NCBI RefSeq assembly: GCF_040802235.1
Contig: NC_133161.1
Coordinates: forward strand, 108,641,001 to 108,705,000
DNA: 64,000 nt
Reading direction: 5' to 3'
Origin: Manis javanica
Taxonomy: Eukaryota; Chordata; Mammalia; Pholidota; Manidae
Shown: positions 1 through 13,000 of the stretch, piece after piece
Numbering within the stretch: position 1 is the stretch's first letter
How the letters are laid out: the number at the start of each line of letters is the position of its first letter
Translations under genes and position numbers: made by a program
Notes under the pieces: model-generated
Told to the model about the DNA's origin: nothing
Databases searched by the model: none
Seen by the model: the letters and a program-made list of their open reading frames with translations, nothing else

Positions 1-1370
1 AGCTTCATGGCCCCCCTCTAGTTCCCTACTCATACCATACATGTACAACAAAAGTTTCAATATGATGGTGACAACTTTTCTTCATTTCATGCTAATTTAC
101 AAATTCACAAATTTATCATTAGGCCTATGGAAGAAACAACTTTCAGAAACTCAAACATCATTGACAAGAAATTCAATCTTTCCTTTAGGCCATATAGGAA
201 ATTAGAAATGTTCATATAGTGTTCAAGTATTTACTGTTCTTTTTTCTTTATTTCTGCAATGTCTGCTTATACTGCTGAGTCCTAAGGTCATGAAGCAGGA
301 CTTTTGAGAAGAGAGACCATGGTTTTATTTACAGAAAATGGGATAGAGTCTAGATAATTTAAGCAAAAAGAGATTGACTAAAAGACACCAGGAACTCCCA
401 AAATCTCTGGTATACCAGATAAATGGGATTGGCTTTTATGCAGGCAGGAGCAACAGCCCGCAAGGTCCATGAACCACCCCATTAAGAAGTGGCCCCTGCC
501 TGCTGCCACAACCACAGACTGCACATCAGGACTCCTTCAGAGCTGCCCCAGAAGAAACACCACACTTAGTAGGAAGTCTCATCTTTTCTCCCCACTCATC
601 TGCCCCAAGGAGCTGACTGAAGCTGACCATGGGGAAGTTTAAATCTCAGGGCATCCTCAAGCATAATGGATGTGGTGAAAGACACTTGGGGAAGACAGAG
701 CCCAGACTGAGTGGTTTACGGGAGAGAACCAGAGGTGAGACCACTGAGAGGAGACCCTCCTAGGGTCAGAATACCAAACACCAAACCAGTCATCAGAAAC
801 CACAAGTGCTCCTCAGACTTTTTTCTGCCCTCCCTGCTTAGGTGAGACAGGAGGGCTAGACAGGGCTAGAGCTGACTGTTTTCATCTCCCTGCCAGTCAG
901 GCTCTGGGAGAAGTTTCCCTTATGGGCAGATCTTGTTAAGAACAGGATGTTCTAGCATAGTTCAAAAGGCAGTTTCCCCTCTCATGTTGGATGCAGACAG
1001 GGTTCTTATCAGATTTTCACTCTGACAACCTGGTGGAGCTCCTGGAGGTAACACTCATGAACATGTGGGGCCCCTACAACGAGGCTGCCCTGGAGTTTTT
1101 AACTCTTAAGCATGTCCACGCTAAGCCCCCTTCAATTTCTCAACTGCAGTTCAAGAACTCTGTGGGCTTCTGCTCCGGGATGCTACAATTCTCTGCATCT
1201 GCCTGCCTGTCTCTAGTTTGCTGGGAAGTGGATTGTCCTGAGACTTCAGTTCTCTGAAGGATCTAGAAGAGTTGAAGATTTTTCTTTGTTCAGCTTTTCT
1301 TCTTGTTGCCAGGATGGGAGTGATGACTTCAATCTATTTAAGTGCTGGACCAGAAACAAGAAGCTAAAGA
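1..1370. other. Intergenic, no gene recognised
   Basis: No coding exon, RNA gene or clear repeat could be recognised. The short open frames lack splice context and resemble no protein I know. It may hold very old repeats that cannot be named by eye. Confidence 0.5.
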
Positions 1371-1968
1371 TGTTATTACTTTCTTTTTATTAAGGTATCA
1401 TTGATATACAATCTTATGAAGGTTTCACATGAGCAACACTGTGGTTACTACATTCACCTATATTATCCAGTTCCCCCACACACACCCCATTGCAGTCACT
1501 ATCCATCAGTGTAGTAAGATGCTATAGGGTCACTACTTGTCTTCTCTGTGCTGTATTGCCTTCCCTGTAACCTACCTACATTATGTGTGCTAATCATAAT
1601 GCCCCTTAATCTCCTTCTCTCTCCCTCCCCTCCCGTCTTTCCTTACCTCTTCCCTTTGGTAACCACTAGTCCCTTCTTGGGACCAGTGAGTCTGCTGCTG
1701 TTTTGTTCCTTCAGTTTTGCTTTGTTGTTATACTCCACAGATGAGGGAAATCATTTGGTACTTGTCTTTCTCCACCTGGCTTATTTCACTGAGCATAATA
1801 CCCTCTAGCTCCATCCATGTTGTTGCAAATGGTAGGATTTGTTTTCTTCTTATGGCTGAATAATATTCCATTGTGTATATGTACCACATCTTCTTTATCC
1901 ATTCATCTACTGATGGACACTTAGGTTGCTTCCATATCTTGGCTATTGTAAATAATGCTGTGAGTTTT
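1371..1968 (-). mobile_element. 5'-truncated L1, ORF2 tail and 3' UTR
   Basis: On the minus strand this is the last part of L1 ORF2, coding for the conserved end with the WIKKMWYIYTMEYYSAI motif, followed by the L1 3' UTR. The T-rich start near 1380 is the complement of the poly(A) end. The 3' UTR matches that of the L1 ending at 32205, so the two belong to the same or a close subfamily. It is truncated to about 600 bp, the usual outcome of incomplete reverse transcription. Confidence 0.85.
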
Positions 1969-3398
1969 TTTAAACATAGGGTGCATATGAAAGACATTTT
2001 TTTTAAAAGGAGAATCTTCAGATTAAACATTTGTTCCTAAAAGTATTAGTGAGCAATTGAAGAGTGATGTCAGGGAGGACAGTGGAGCAGGGAGCACCAA
2101 GAGTCCCCCTCCTTACCAGGACATGAGTGAATCTGTCATATAACTATTTTGGAGCTCTGGAGCTCCAACAACATGGACAGAGCTAGAGGGTCTTATGCTC
2201 AGTGAAATATGCCAGGCAGAGAAAGACGAGGACCTTCAGCTTCTAGGGAAAAGCTAGGGAAAATTTCAGTGAATTTTGGTCCATTTTCACCCTTAGCTAT
2301 AGGAGCTGCCTGTCACCTGTCCCCCAACCCCCAGAAGGCAGCCATACCAGTGTTCCTAGAGTGGCTTCCGGGAGCTGAGGTAGGCTGCAAGGACTTCATC
2401 CTCAAATATCAGGGATCTGAGTTCTGACTGCTAATTCTTATCATGGAGGTGCAGACAGAGGCAGGCTGCCATTGTTGTGACACCCCCTCCCAACTGCTTC
2501 AAACCCTTCTAGGTGACGTGGCCTCAGGGGACTGAGAGCCATATTTTTCTTTTCTCCTTTGTTTTTCCTTTTCCCTCTTTTTGGAGCCAGACATTTAAGA
2601 ACCAGGGCATTCAAAAGCAACTGCATAAACAAGGGGATTTGGAAAGTCACTACTGCACATGCCAGAAAAGACCTGAGGAGGCCTCAGCTTTCACTAAGGG
2701 CTGACCTCTAGCACAGAGATAACCTATTGCAGAATAAAACAAAAACAGCAAACTGGGGAAAGGCAGAGAATATGATTTCCAGAGTCACTGCATTGTAACA
2801 AATGCCCAGTTTTTAACAACAAAAATCACAGGGCATACAAAGAAACAGGAAAGATGAACCATATAAAGGGAAAAATAAACCAATAGAAACCCTCCCAGAG
2901 GAAGAACCAGATGGCCAACTGATTAGACAAAGACTTTAAAATAATCATCTAGCAGATACTCAGAGAGCTAAAGGAAGACATGGGCAAGTCAATAAAACCA
3001 TGTTTGAACAAATGGTAATATCAGTAAATAGAAAAGGAAAGGAACCAGAAAAGCTGTGGAGCTGAAAGTATGACAACTTTCCTCAAGATAGACCACATCC
3101 TGGCCAAAACACACTTTAACAAATTTAAAAGAGAAATCATATAATATATCTGCTCTCAGGCCACAGTGGAATTAAGCTAGAAGTCAGCAATGATACAAGA
3201 GCTGAAAAATCCCAAAGTACTTGGAGTTTAAACAACACATTTCCAAATAACACATGGGTCAGAGAAGTCTCAGGTGAGGTTGAAACGAACTGTGCATTAA
3301 GTTAAAATGAAAAGACCAAAATGTCTGCAGGAGGAAGGATCAGTGCTTAGAGGGAGCATGTAGCATGAAGTGCACACACTAGAAAGGAAGAAAGGTCT

Positions 3399-3822
3399 TG
3401 TTGGCAGAGGTCATCAAGAAGATGTGATCACTCGGTGACCTGTGAGCTGACACTGGGCAATCAGAGGCTCCTCACACCCCCAACCCTAGAATGTGGGTTC
3501 TGCCTGCCTTCTCCACTCCCAGAGGCTGCCCCAAGGACACAGCCTTGAGACAATGATGTGGTGTTGAGACCACATGGATGGTACACATATGTGTACCTCT
3601 CTACATATTTATAGGATCTGGTGGGTGGGTGTGGAGACTACTTGTCTTGTAGTCACCCAAGACAAACGTTGGGTGGACTATGATCAGTCCCCTTGCTTAT
3701 TAAACCTCATACCTACCAATATGGAGTGGCCACCTCTTTCTTTCATCTCTCCCTGCCCTCTGAGTATGGGGACCAGTTTCAGACTATACCTGGGAAGCTC
3801 CCAAAGAGCTTGCAAACCGACA
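3399..3822 (+). mobile_element. Solo LTR in old L1
   Basis: The element starts TGTTGG and ends CCGACA, a near-perfect inverted terminal pair of retroviral LTR type. L1 ORF2 sequence stops before it and continues after it. The flanks GGTCT (3394-3398) and GATCT (3823-3827) look like a 5-bp target-site duplication with one change. An ATTAAA at about 3698 may be its poly(A) signal. I cannot name the family. Confidence 0.65.
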
Positions 3823-4138
3823 GATCTAAAAATCAGTCATCTAGGCTTTCCACCTTAGGAAACTAGGAAAAGAAGAGTAAATTAAACCCAAAGTAAGCAG
3901 AAAAAGAGAAACAATAAAAATTAGGGCAGCAACAAATGAAATGGAAAATAAGAAATCCATAGAGAAACCAAAACTGGTTCTCTAAAACAATCAATGAAAT
4001 TGATAAACCTCTAGCCAGACTAACCAAGAAAAAAGAGAGGACACAAATTATTAATAGCAGAAGTGAAAGAAGGAATATCACTATAGGTCCTATGGACATT
4101 AAAAGAATGATTAAGGAATACTATTTTAAAACTCTTTC

Positions 4139-4494
4139 TGTTCAGGCTACTGTAAAAGAACACCAAAGACTGGATGGCTAATAAACAACAGAAATTTATT
4201 TTTTACAGGTTAAGAGGCTGGGAAGTCTAAGATCAAGGCACCAGCAGATTCAGTGTCTGGTGAGAGCCCATTTCTTGACTCACAGACTCCCAACTTTTCA
4301 CTTTGTCATCATAAGGTGGAAAGGGCAAGGGAGCTCTCTGGAGTCTCTTTAATAAGACACCAACCCCATTCATGAGGACTCCACTCTAATGACCTGTCAC
4401 ATACCAAAGGCTTCACCTCCCAAATACCATTCACATTGGGGATTAGGTTTCAACATATAAATTTGGGTGGGACACAAATGTTCAATCTGTAGCA
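4139..4494 (-). mobile_element. MaLR-type LTR (MLT1/MST-like) in old L1
   Basis: Read on the minus strand it begins TGCTACAG and has the typical mammalian MaLR pattern: AAATTCATGTTG-like start, central region with GGTCATTAGAG-like text, and an AATAAATTTCTGTTG-like poly(A) region (complement near 4190). Direct repeats AACTCT at 4130-4135 and 4495-4500 flank it, and the L1 target reads through cleanly when the LTR is removed. The family name is from memory of the consensus. Confidence 0.65.
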
Positions 4495-5904
4495 AACTCT
4501 ATTCCCATGAATTTGATAACCTAGGTGAAATGGACCAATTCCTTGAAGATACAAATCTGCCAAAACCCACACAAGAAATAGATAATCTGAATAGGCCTAT
4601 ACCTATGAACAAAATTCAATCAATAATTAATAACCTTCCTAAACAGAAAGCACCAGGCAGGCCCAGGTGGATTCTACCAAACAATTAAGGAACAAATTAT
4701 ACCAATTCTCTTCAATCTCTTTCAGAATATAAAAGCACAAGAAATACTTCGTAACTCATTCTATGAATCCACCATCCCCCTAATATCAAAACCAAAGACA
4801 CCATAAAGAAGGAAAGGTACAGACCAATATCTCCCATGAACATTGATGCAAAAATCCAAAAAAAAAAAATTGAGCAAATTGAATCCAATAATTTATAAAA
4901 AAGAATTATACACCATGATGAAGTGGGATTTATCCCAGGAATGCAAGGCTGGTTCAACATTAAAAAATCAGTTAATATAACCTATCACATCAACAGGCTA
5001 AAGAAGAAAAATCACAATTTTTAATTAATAAATGCAGAAAAAGATTTTGAAAAAAATCCACCACCCAGTCATAATAATGACTCTCAGTAAACTAGGAATA
5101 GAGGGGAACTTACTCAACTTGATATAGCACCTACAGAAAAAACTACAAATAATATCATACTTCATGGTAAGAAACTTAGAGACTACCCACTGACATCAGG
5201 AACAAGGCAAGGATGTCCCCTCTCACCACTGCTTTTCAACATTAAATTGAAGTCCTAGATAATACAAAGAAAGGAAACACAAGATATACATATTGGAAAG
5301 GAAGAAACAAAACTGTTTTTGTTCACAGATGACCTGTTTACCTATGTAGAAAATTTGAAAGAATCAAGAAAAAAAATTCTGGAACTCATCAGTGAAAACA
5401 GAAAGACTGCAAGATACAAGGTTAATATACAAAAGTCAATCGCTTTCTTATATACCAGCAATGAGCAAATGGAATTTGAAGTTAAAATATAATTTACATT
5501 AGCATCCCCCCAAAGTTAAATAGTTAGGTGCATATTTCTAACAAAATATGCATGGGATCTATATGGGGAAAACTATTAAAATGCTAATGAACAATATCAA
5601 AGAAGAACTAAATAAATATTCCATGCTCATGGATATGAAAATTCAATACTGTTAAGATGTGAGTTTTTCCCAATTTTCTCTATAGATTCAGCACACTCAG
5701 CAAGTTATTTGCTGTTCTAGAATAGCCAATGAAGAACAAAATAGGAGAACTGACATGACGTGACTTCAAGGCCTCCTATAAAGCTGCAGTAACCAAGGCA
5801 GTATGATCTTGCCAAAAGAACAGGCAAACACATCATTGGAACAGAATAAAGCCCTTAAGTAGATCCACCTAGTCAACTGACCTTTGATAAAAGAGCAAAG
5901 GCAA

Positions 5905-6501
5905 TGTAACCCTGAATGTTTGGTTCTGCTGCCCCCTGATTCAGCTGGTACATGGAGAGACAGAGTGTCAGGCAAAGAAAGCTTTATTCAACCAGTCAGC
6001 AGGTTGGAAGTTGGGAGGACTATTGTCCTAAAGGCCCATCATAACTCAGGGTTGATTTCAAGCTTTTATGCTGGGAAAAGAGGGAGCAGTGGGGGAGCAG
6101 GAGGTGACTGATAACTGGACACCTGGATATCATCAAGGATCTAAGGAGGGTCGTGAGACTCTCTATCCTTGGTCGCTTGCCCCCATCAGCACAGATCTGG
6201 TCATGATGTTCCTGCAAACTTGTGATAGCACAATTTTTGTCTCATCTCTCAAGCTGGAAGCAAAATCATCAAGTCTGCATGCAGAGCTGCTGCTATTTGG
6301 CAAATCAAAAAGGAGTGTTGGTTAATGGTCTCATGGTCACTTTCAGTCCTTCTCCTTGGTTTGTCTTTGGATTATTTCTATCTCTATACTCCAAGAACAA
6401 AATAAACAGTGTTGCCCTATCTATGCACTTATCTTCACCTTGCTCCTGGTGGCCTGCACGGAACTAGAGACCAGCTTTTAACTCCTTCAGGCCTGGTTAC
6501 A
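5905..6501 (+). mobile_element. Solo LTR, probably class I endogenous retrovirus
   Basis: The ends TGTAACC and GGTTACA form a perfect 7-bp inverted repeat. The 4-bp flanks GCAA (5901-5904) and GCAG (6502-6505) fit a 4-bp target-site duplication, the size typical of gamma-like (class I) retroviruses. AATAAA at 6401-6406 sits where an R-region signal should be, so the LTR is in plus orientation. No internal retroviral genes are present, so it is a recombination-derived solo LTR. The interrupted L1 text resumes directly after it. Confidence 0.8.
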
Positions 6502-6649
6502 GCAGTACAATGGAGAAAAAGATAAGTCTTTTCAATTTTCAATAAATGGTGTTGGAACAACTGTATATCCACATGTAAAAAGAAAGAAAGAGAAAAAGAA
6601 CCTAGACACACACCTTATACCCTTCACAAAAAATGAACTCAGATTGAAA

Positions 6650-9600
6650 GATTAAAGATGGTGGTGTGAGAGGAGAGACAGAGGCTTCCTCCTAAAACTG
6701 GATACAATTAAAAAATTTACTTGGTGCAACTAATCCAGAGAGAGCAAGAGGAAAGACGTGTCAGACTGCACACACCTGGAGAAAAGAGCAGACCTCACCG
6801 AAGGGGGTAGTGCACCAGGACTGTGGCTCCATGGGACCCAAGCCCCACCCCCACCCCAGCTCACCGGCGGGAGGAAGAGAAACAGAGCAGGGAGGGAGTG
6901 GAAGGCCTGGGACTGCTGAATACCTAGCTCCAGAGATCTGCGCTGGGAGCACAAACTTAGATTTCATGGTGCTTTCATGAGACTCGCATGACTACTGGGT
7001 TGGAAAGTTAATACAGGCATAGTTCCTGGGGAGACTGGGATTCCGGCCGCTTGAGGAAAGCAGGGATCTCTATCCAGCTGCTCTGGGACAAAAACTTATA
7101 CCTGTGTGACTGGCCCACTGGCTCAGGCAGTGTAAACAGGCACAGGAGCCAGGAGGCCGGGAACAGCTCTTTCCTCCCCCCAGGCACCAGTACAGCTCCC
7201 CTGTGACCCCTGACATTGCTTCAGGGGCTGAGCAGCACCAGAATAGAGCTTCTGGACACTAGAGGGTGCCATATACAAACATGAAATGCCAAAGGAACCT
7301 AGTCCAGAGTAAAATTATTAATACAACTCCTGAGAAAGATTTAAATGATATAGACCTCGTGACTCTTCCTGAAAAGAAGCTCAAAATAAAAATCATCAAC
7401 ATTCTAATGGAGGAACGGAAAGACATCCAAGAACTCAGGAATGAATTCAGGTCAGAGATCCAATTACTGAAGAGCATGATGGAGGGTATTAAAAGCAGGT
7501 TGGATAAGGTGGAGGAGACAATAAATGAAATAGAAACAAGAGAAGAGGAATACAAAGAAGCTGAGGCACAGACAGAAAAAAGGATCTCTAAAAATGAAAG
7601 AATATTGAGAGAACTGTGTGACCAATTGAAGCAGAACAATATTCACATTATAGGGATACCAGAAGAAGAAGAGAGAGAGACAGGGACAGAAAGTGTCTTT
7701 GAGGAGGTAGTTGCTGAAAACTTCCCCAATCTGGGGAAGGAGATAGTCTCTCAGGCCATGGAGATTCACAGATCTCCCAACACACGGGACCCAAGGAGGA
7801 CAACACCAAGACACATAGTAATTAAAATGGGAAAGTTCAAGGATAAGGACAGACTGTTAAAAGCAGCCAGAGAGAGAAATAAGATCACATACAAAGGAAA
7901 GTCCATCAGGCTAACATCAGACTTCTCAGCAGAAACCTTACAGGCCAGAAGGGAGTGGCATGATGTATTTAATGCATGAAGCAGAAGGGCCTGGAACTAA
8001 GATTACTGTATCCGGCAAGATTATCATTTAAATTTGAAGGAGGGATTAAACAATTTGAAGATGAGCAAAAGCTGAGTTTACCTCCCACAAACCATCTCTG
8101 CAGTCTATTTTGGAGGGACTGCAATAGATGGAAGTGTTCCCAGTGCTGGATAGCTGTCACGAGAGGTAGGAAAACCACGGTAGGGAGGGTGGAGCAGCTG
8201 ATTGCAAGGCAAATGCAAAATTATATTGACTATCCCCAAAGGCAATAAAGGCATAGACAAAAAGTACAGAATTTGATACCTAATATATAAAGAATGAAGG
8301 AGGAAGGAAAAGGAGAAATAGAAAAGAACTTTTAGATTGTGTTTGTAACGGCATACTAAGTGAGTTAAGTTAGACTCTTACATAGTAAGGAAAGTAACCT
8401 GGAACCTTTGGTAACTACGAATTTAAAGCCTGAAATGGCAATAAGTACATACCTATCGATAATCACCCTAAATGTAAATGAACTGAATGCACCAATAAAA
8501 AGATACAGAGACAAATGGATAAAAAAACAAGACTCATCTATATGCTGCTTATAAGAGACTCACCTCAAACCCAAAGACATGCACAGACTAAAAGTCAAGG
8601 GATGGAAAATGACATTTCATGCAAACAACAGGGAGAAAAAAACAGGTGTTGCAGTACTAGAAGCACAAAAAAATAGACTTCAAAACAAAGAAAGTAACAA
8701 GAGATAAAGAAGGACATTACATAATGATGAAGGGCTCAGTCCAACAAGAGGATATAACCATTCTAAATATATATGCACCCAACACAGGAGCACCAGCATA
8801 TGTGAAACAAATACTAACAGAACTAAAGGAGGAAATAGACTGCAATGCATTCATATTAGGAGACTTCAACAAACCATTCACTCCAAAGGACAGATGCACC
8901 GGGCAGAAAATAAGTAAGGACACGGATGCACTGAACAACACACTAGAACAGATGGATCTAATAGACATCTATAGAACTCTACACCCAAAAGCAACAGGAT
9001 ACACATTCTTCTCAAGTACACATGAACATTCTCCAGGATAGACCACATACTAGGCCACAAAAAGAGCCTCAGTAAATTCAAAAAGACTGAAATTCTACCA
9101 ACCAACTTTTCAGACCACAAAGCTATAAAACTAGAAATAAATGGTACAAAGAAAGCAAAAAGGCTCACTAACACATGGAGGCTTAACAACATGCTTCTAA
9201 ATAGTCAAAGGATCAACGACCAAATTAAAATGGAGATCCAGCAAAATATGGAAATAAATAACAAAAACAACACAAACCCCCAACTTCTGTGGGATGCAGC
9301 GAAAGCAGTCTTAAGAGGAAAGTATATAGCAATCCAGGCATAGTTAAAGAAGGAAGAACAAACTCAAATGAATAGTCTAACATCACAATTATCAAAATTG
9401 GAAAAAGAAGAACAAATGAGGCCTAAAGTCAGCAGAAGGAGGGACATAATAAAGATCAGAGAAGAAATAAACAAAATTGAGAAGAATAAAACAATAGAAA
9501 AAATAAATGAAACCAAGAGTTGGTTCTTTGAGAAAATAAACAAAATAGATAAGCCTCTAGCCAGACTTATTAAGAGAAAAAGAGAATCAACACACATCAA

Positions 9601-10075
9601 CAGAATCAGAAATGAGAAAGGAAACATCACAACAGACCCAACAGAAATACAAAGAATTAGTAGAGACTACTATGAAAACCTATATGCAAAGAAGCTGAAA
9701 AACCTGGAAGAACTGGAAAACTTCCTAGAAAAATACAACCTTCCAAGACTGACCAAGGAAGAAACACAAAATCTAAACAAACAAATTACCAGCAAAGAAA
9801 CTGAAGCAGTATCAAAAAACAACCCAAGAAAAAAAAACCCGGGCCAGATGGATTTACCTCGGAATTTTATCAGACATACAGAGAAGATATAATACCCATT
9901 CTCCTTAAAGTTTTCCAAAAAATAGAAGAGGAGGGAATATTCCCAAACTCATTCTATGAAGTGACCATCACCCTAATACAAAGACCAGGCAAAGACCCCA
10001 TCAAAAGTGAAAATTACAGACCAATATCCCTGATGAACGTAGATGCAAAAATACTCAATAAAATATTAGCAAACC
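6650..10075 (+). mobile_element. L1 copy A, 5' part only (5' UTR, ORF1, 5' half of ORF2)
   Basis: A full-length-type L1 start (GATTAAAGATGG) is followed by a GC-rich 5' UTR to about 7265. ORF1 lies at 7266-8130 and ORF2 starts near 8435. ORF1 carries the coiled-coil and RNA-binding domain but loses frame at about 7974, where one base is missing compared with sister copies. ORF2 includes endonuclease text (8440-9200) and runs into the reverse-transcriptase domain, with many stops. The element stops inside ORF2 at about 10075, where L1 copy B begins. Its 3' half and poly(A) tail are not found anywhere downstream. It is closest to L1 copy C (18439). Confidence 0.9.
7266..7979 (+). pseudogene. 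L1 ORF1p (RNA-binding chaperone), frameshifted near the end
   Basis: The frame encodes 237 residues of L1 ORF1 protein, the trimeric nucleic-acid chaperone of the L1 ribonucleoprotein. A heptad-rich coiled coil covers about residues 20-125, followed by the RRM/C-terminal region with the conserved RPRxIVIKM-like segment near residue 180. A single missing C before ATGAAGCAG (near 7974) ends it early; the remaining C-terminal text continues in another frame to about 8130. It cannot give a complete protein as it stands. Confidence 0.8.
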
Positions 10076-10077
10076 AA

Positions 10078-13000
10078 GGTGGAGCCAAGATGGTGGCGTG
10101 AGTAGAGCAGCGGAAATCTCCTCCCAAAACCACATATATTTATGAAAATATAACAAAGACAACTCTTACTAGAATAGAGACCAGAGGACATAGGACAACA
10201 TCCAGACCACATCCACACCTGTGAGAACCCAGCACCTCGCTAAGGGGGTAAGATAGAAGCCCCAGCCCGGCAGAGCCCGAGCGACCCTCCCCCTAGTTCC
10301 CAGCGGGAGGAGAGGAGTCAGAGCAGGGAGGGAGAGGGAGCCTAGGACTGCTGAACACCCAGCCCCAGCCATCCTCACCAGAACACAGACACAGTGCATG
10401 CGTAGGGTCCTGGATACTAGGGAAATAGGGCAGCAAGACAGGTGAGCGAGTCCCTGAGACCAGCACCCGGGGAGAAAGAAAAGCGAGTGGCTTTTTAAAA
10501 AATCAATTATTATATTTGCGAGTGCTTTTTGGAAGTCTTAAAGACACAGGGACCCCAATACCAGATGGAAACATGCCGGGACACTTAGTACAGCAGCAGG
10601 GAATCTGGGGATCTCTGGGCACTCTAACCCCCTGGGCAGCAGGGAGCACGGAGGCCCCTCACAGAGATAAATAGCCTCCCAGCCGTTCCCCCCCCAATGT
10701 GGCTCCACCATTTTGGAGCAGCTGCCCGAAGCAGGCCACACTCACGGCAACAGCGGAGATAAGCTCCATGGCAGCCGGGCAAGAATCAGAAGCCCTTTCT
10801 GCGCACAGCTGCCCAGCACAAGCCACTAGAGGTTGCTGTTCTCCCAGGAAAGGAAGGCCACAAACCAACAAAAAGGGAATTTCTTCCAGCCATCACTCGT
10901 GCCAGCTCTGCAAACTATCTCTACCACCATGAAAAGGCAAAATTACAGGCAGACAAAGATCACACAGAGACAACACCAGAGAAGGAGACAGACCTAACCA
11001 GTCTTCCTGAAAAATAATTCAAAATAAAAAGTATAAACATGCTGACGGAGATGCAGAGAAATATACAAGAGCTAAGGGATGAAGTCCGGAGGGAGATAAC
11101 AGATGCCCGGAAAGAGATTACAGAAATAAAAGATAATCTGGAAGGATTTATGAGCAGAATGGATAAGACGCAAGAGGCCATTGATGGAATAGAAACCAGA
11201 GAATAGGAACGCATAGAAGCTAACATAGAGATAAAAGGATCTCCAGGAATGAAACAATATTAAGAAAACTGTGTGACCAATCCAAAAGGAACAATATCCA
11301 CATTATAGGGGTACCAGAAGAAGAAGAGAGAGAAAAAAGGATAGAAAGTGTCTTCGAAGAAATAATTGCTGAAAACCTCCCCAAACTGGGGGAGGAAATA
11401 ATCGAACAGAACATGGAAATACACAGAACTCCCAAAAGAAAGGACGCAAGGAGGACAACACCAAGACACATAATAATTAAAATGGCAAAGATCAAGGACA
11501 AGGAAAGAGTTTTAAAGGCAGCTAGAGAGAAAAAGGTCACCTATAAAGGAAAACCCATCAGGCTATCATCAGACTTCTCAACAGAAACCTTAAGGGCCAG
11601 AAGAGAATGGCATGATATATTTAATGCAATGAAACAGAAGGGCCTTGAACCAAGGATACTACATCCAGCACGAATATCATTTAAATATGATGGAGGGATT
11701 AAACAATTCCCAGACAAGCAAAAGTTGAGGGAATTTGCCTCCCACAAACCACCTCTACAGGGTATTTTAGAGGGACTGTTCTACACGGGAGCACTCCGAA
11801 AACTAAACAGATGTCACCAGAGAAAACAAAATCACAGCAAAGAAAGCAGACCAACCAAATACTAACTAAAGGAAAAAAAAATCAACTACCCACTAAAAGC
11901 AGTTAAAGGAAACACAAAAGAGCATGGAATAAAACAACCAACATATAAAGAATGGAGGAGGAGGAATAAGAAGGAGGAGAAGAAAAGAATCTCCAGACAG
12001 TGTATATAACTGCTCAATAAGTGAGCTAAGTTAGGCAGTAAGATACTAAAGAGGCTAACCTTGAACCTTTGGTAACCACAAATTTAAAGCCTGCAATGGC
12101 AATAAGTACATATCTTTCAATAGTCACCCTAAATGTAAATGGACTTAATGCACCAATCAAAAGACACAGAGTAATAGAATGGATAAAAAAGCAAGACCCA
12201 TCTATATGCTGCTTACAAGAAACTCACCTCAAACCCAAAGACATGCACAGACTAAAAGTCAAGGGATGGAAAAACATATTTCAGGCAAACAACAGAGAGA
12301 AGAAACCAGGGGTTGCAGTACTAATAACAGACAAAAGAGACTTCAAAACAAAGAAAGTAACAAGAGATAAAGAAGGACACTACATAATGATAAAGGGCTC
12401 AGTCCAACAAGAGGATATAACCATTCTAAATATATATGCACCCAATACAGGAGCACCAGCATATGTGAAACAAATGCTAACAGAACTAAAGAGGGAAATA
12501 GACTGCACTGCATTCATTGTAGGAGACTTCAACACACCACTCACCCCAAAGGATAGATCCACCAGGCAGAAAATAAGTAAGGACACAGAGGCACTGAACA
12601 ACACACTGGAACAGATGGACCTAATAGACATCTATAGAACTCTACATCCAAAAGCAACAGGATATACATTCTTCTCAAGTGCACATGGAAAATTCCCCAG
12701 AATAGACCACATACTAGCTCACAAAAAGAGCCTCAGTAAATTCCAAAATATTGAAATTCTACCAACCAATTTTTCAGACCACAAAGGTATAAAACTAGAA
12801 ATAAATTCTACAAAGAAAACAAAAAGGCTCACAAACACATGGAGGCTTAACAACATGCTCCTAAATAATCAATGGATCAATGAACAAATCAAAATAGAGA
12901 TCAAGGAATATATAGAAACAAATGACAACAACAACACAAAGCCCCAACTTCTGTGGGATGCAGTGAAAGCAGTCTTAAGAGGAAAGTATATAGCAATCCA

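Larger units (their letters stand above)
2060..6650 (+). mobile_element. Old L1, first part, nested host of later insertions
   Basis: An ancient L1 runs from 5' UTR-like sequence (from about 2060) through ORF1-like sequence (2720-3000) and ORF2 endonuclease and reverse-transcriptase parts (3060-3398, 3823-4135, 4495-5904, 6502-6650). All frames are riddled with stops and indels. Three LTR elements interrupt it at 3399-3822, 4139-4494 and 5905-6501; in each case L1 sequence resumes on the other side. The ORF2 reading stops near 6650 where a younger L1 begins, and an old L1 3' end reappears at about 18069. Whether every fragment is one element is an inference from order and orientation. Confidence 0.75.

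Noticed and set aside
1548-1808. 86-codon hydrophobic open frame on the plus strand
   Set aside because: It is the antisense of an L1 3' end; the hydrophobic look comes from T-rich complement sequence.
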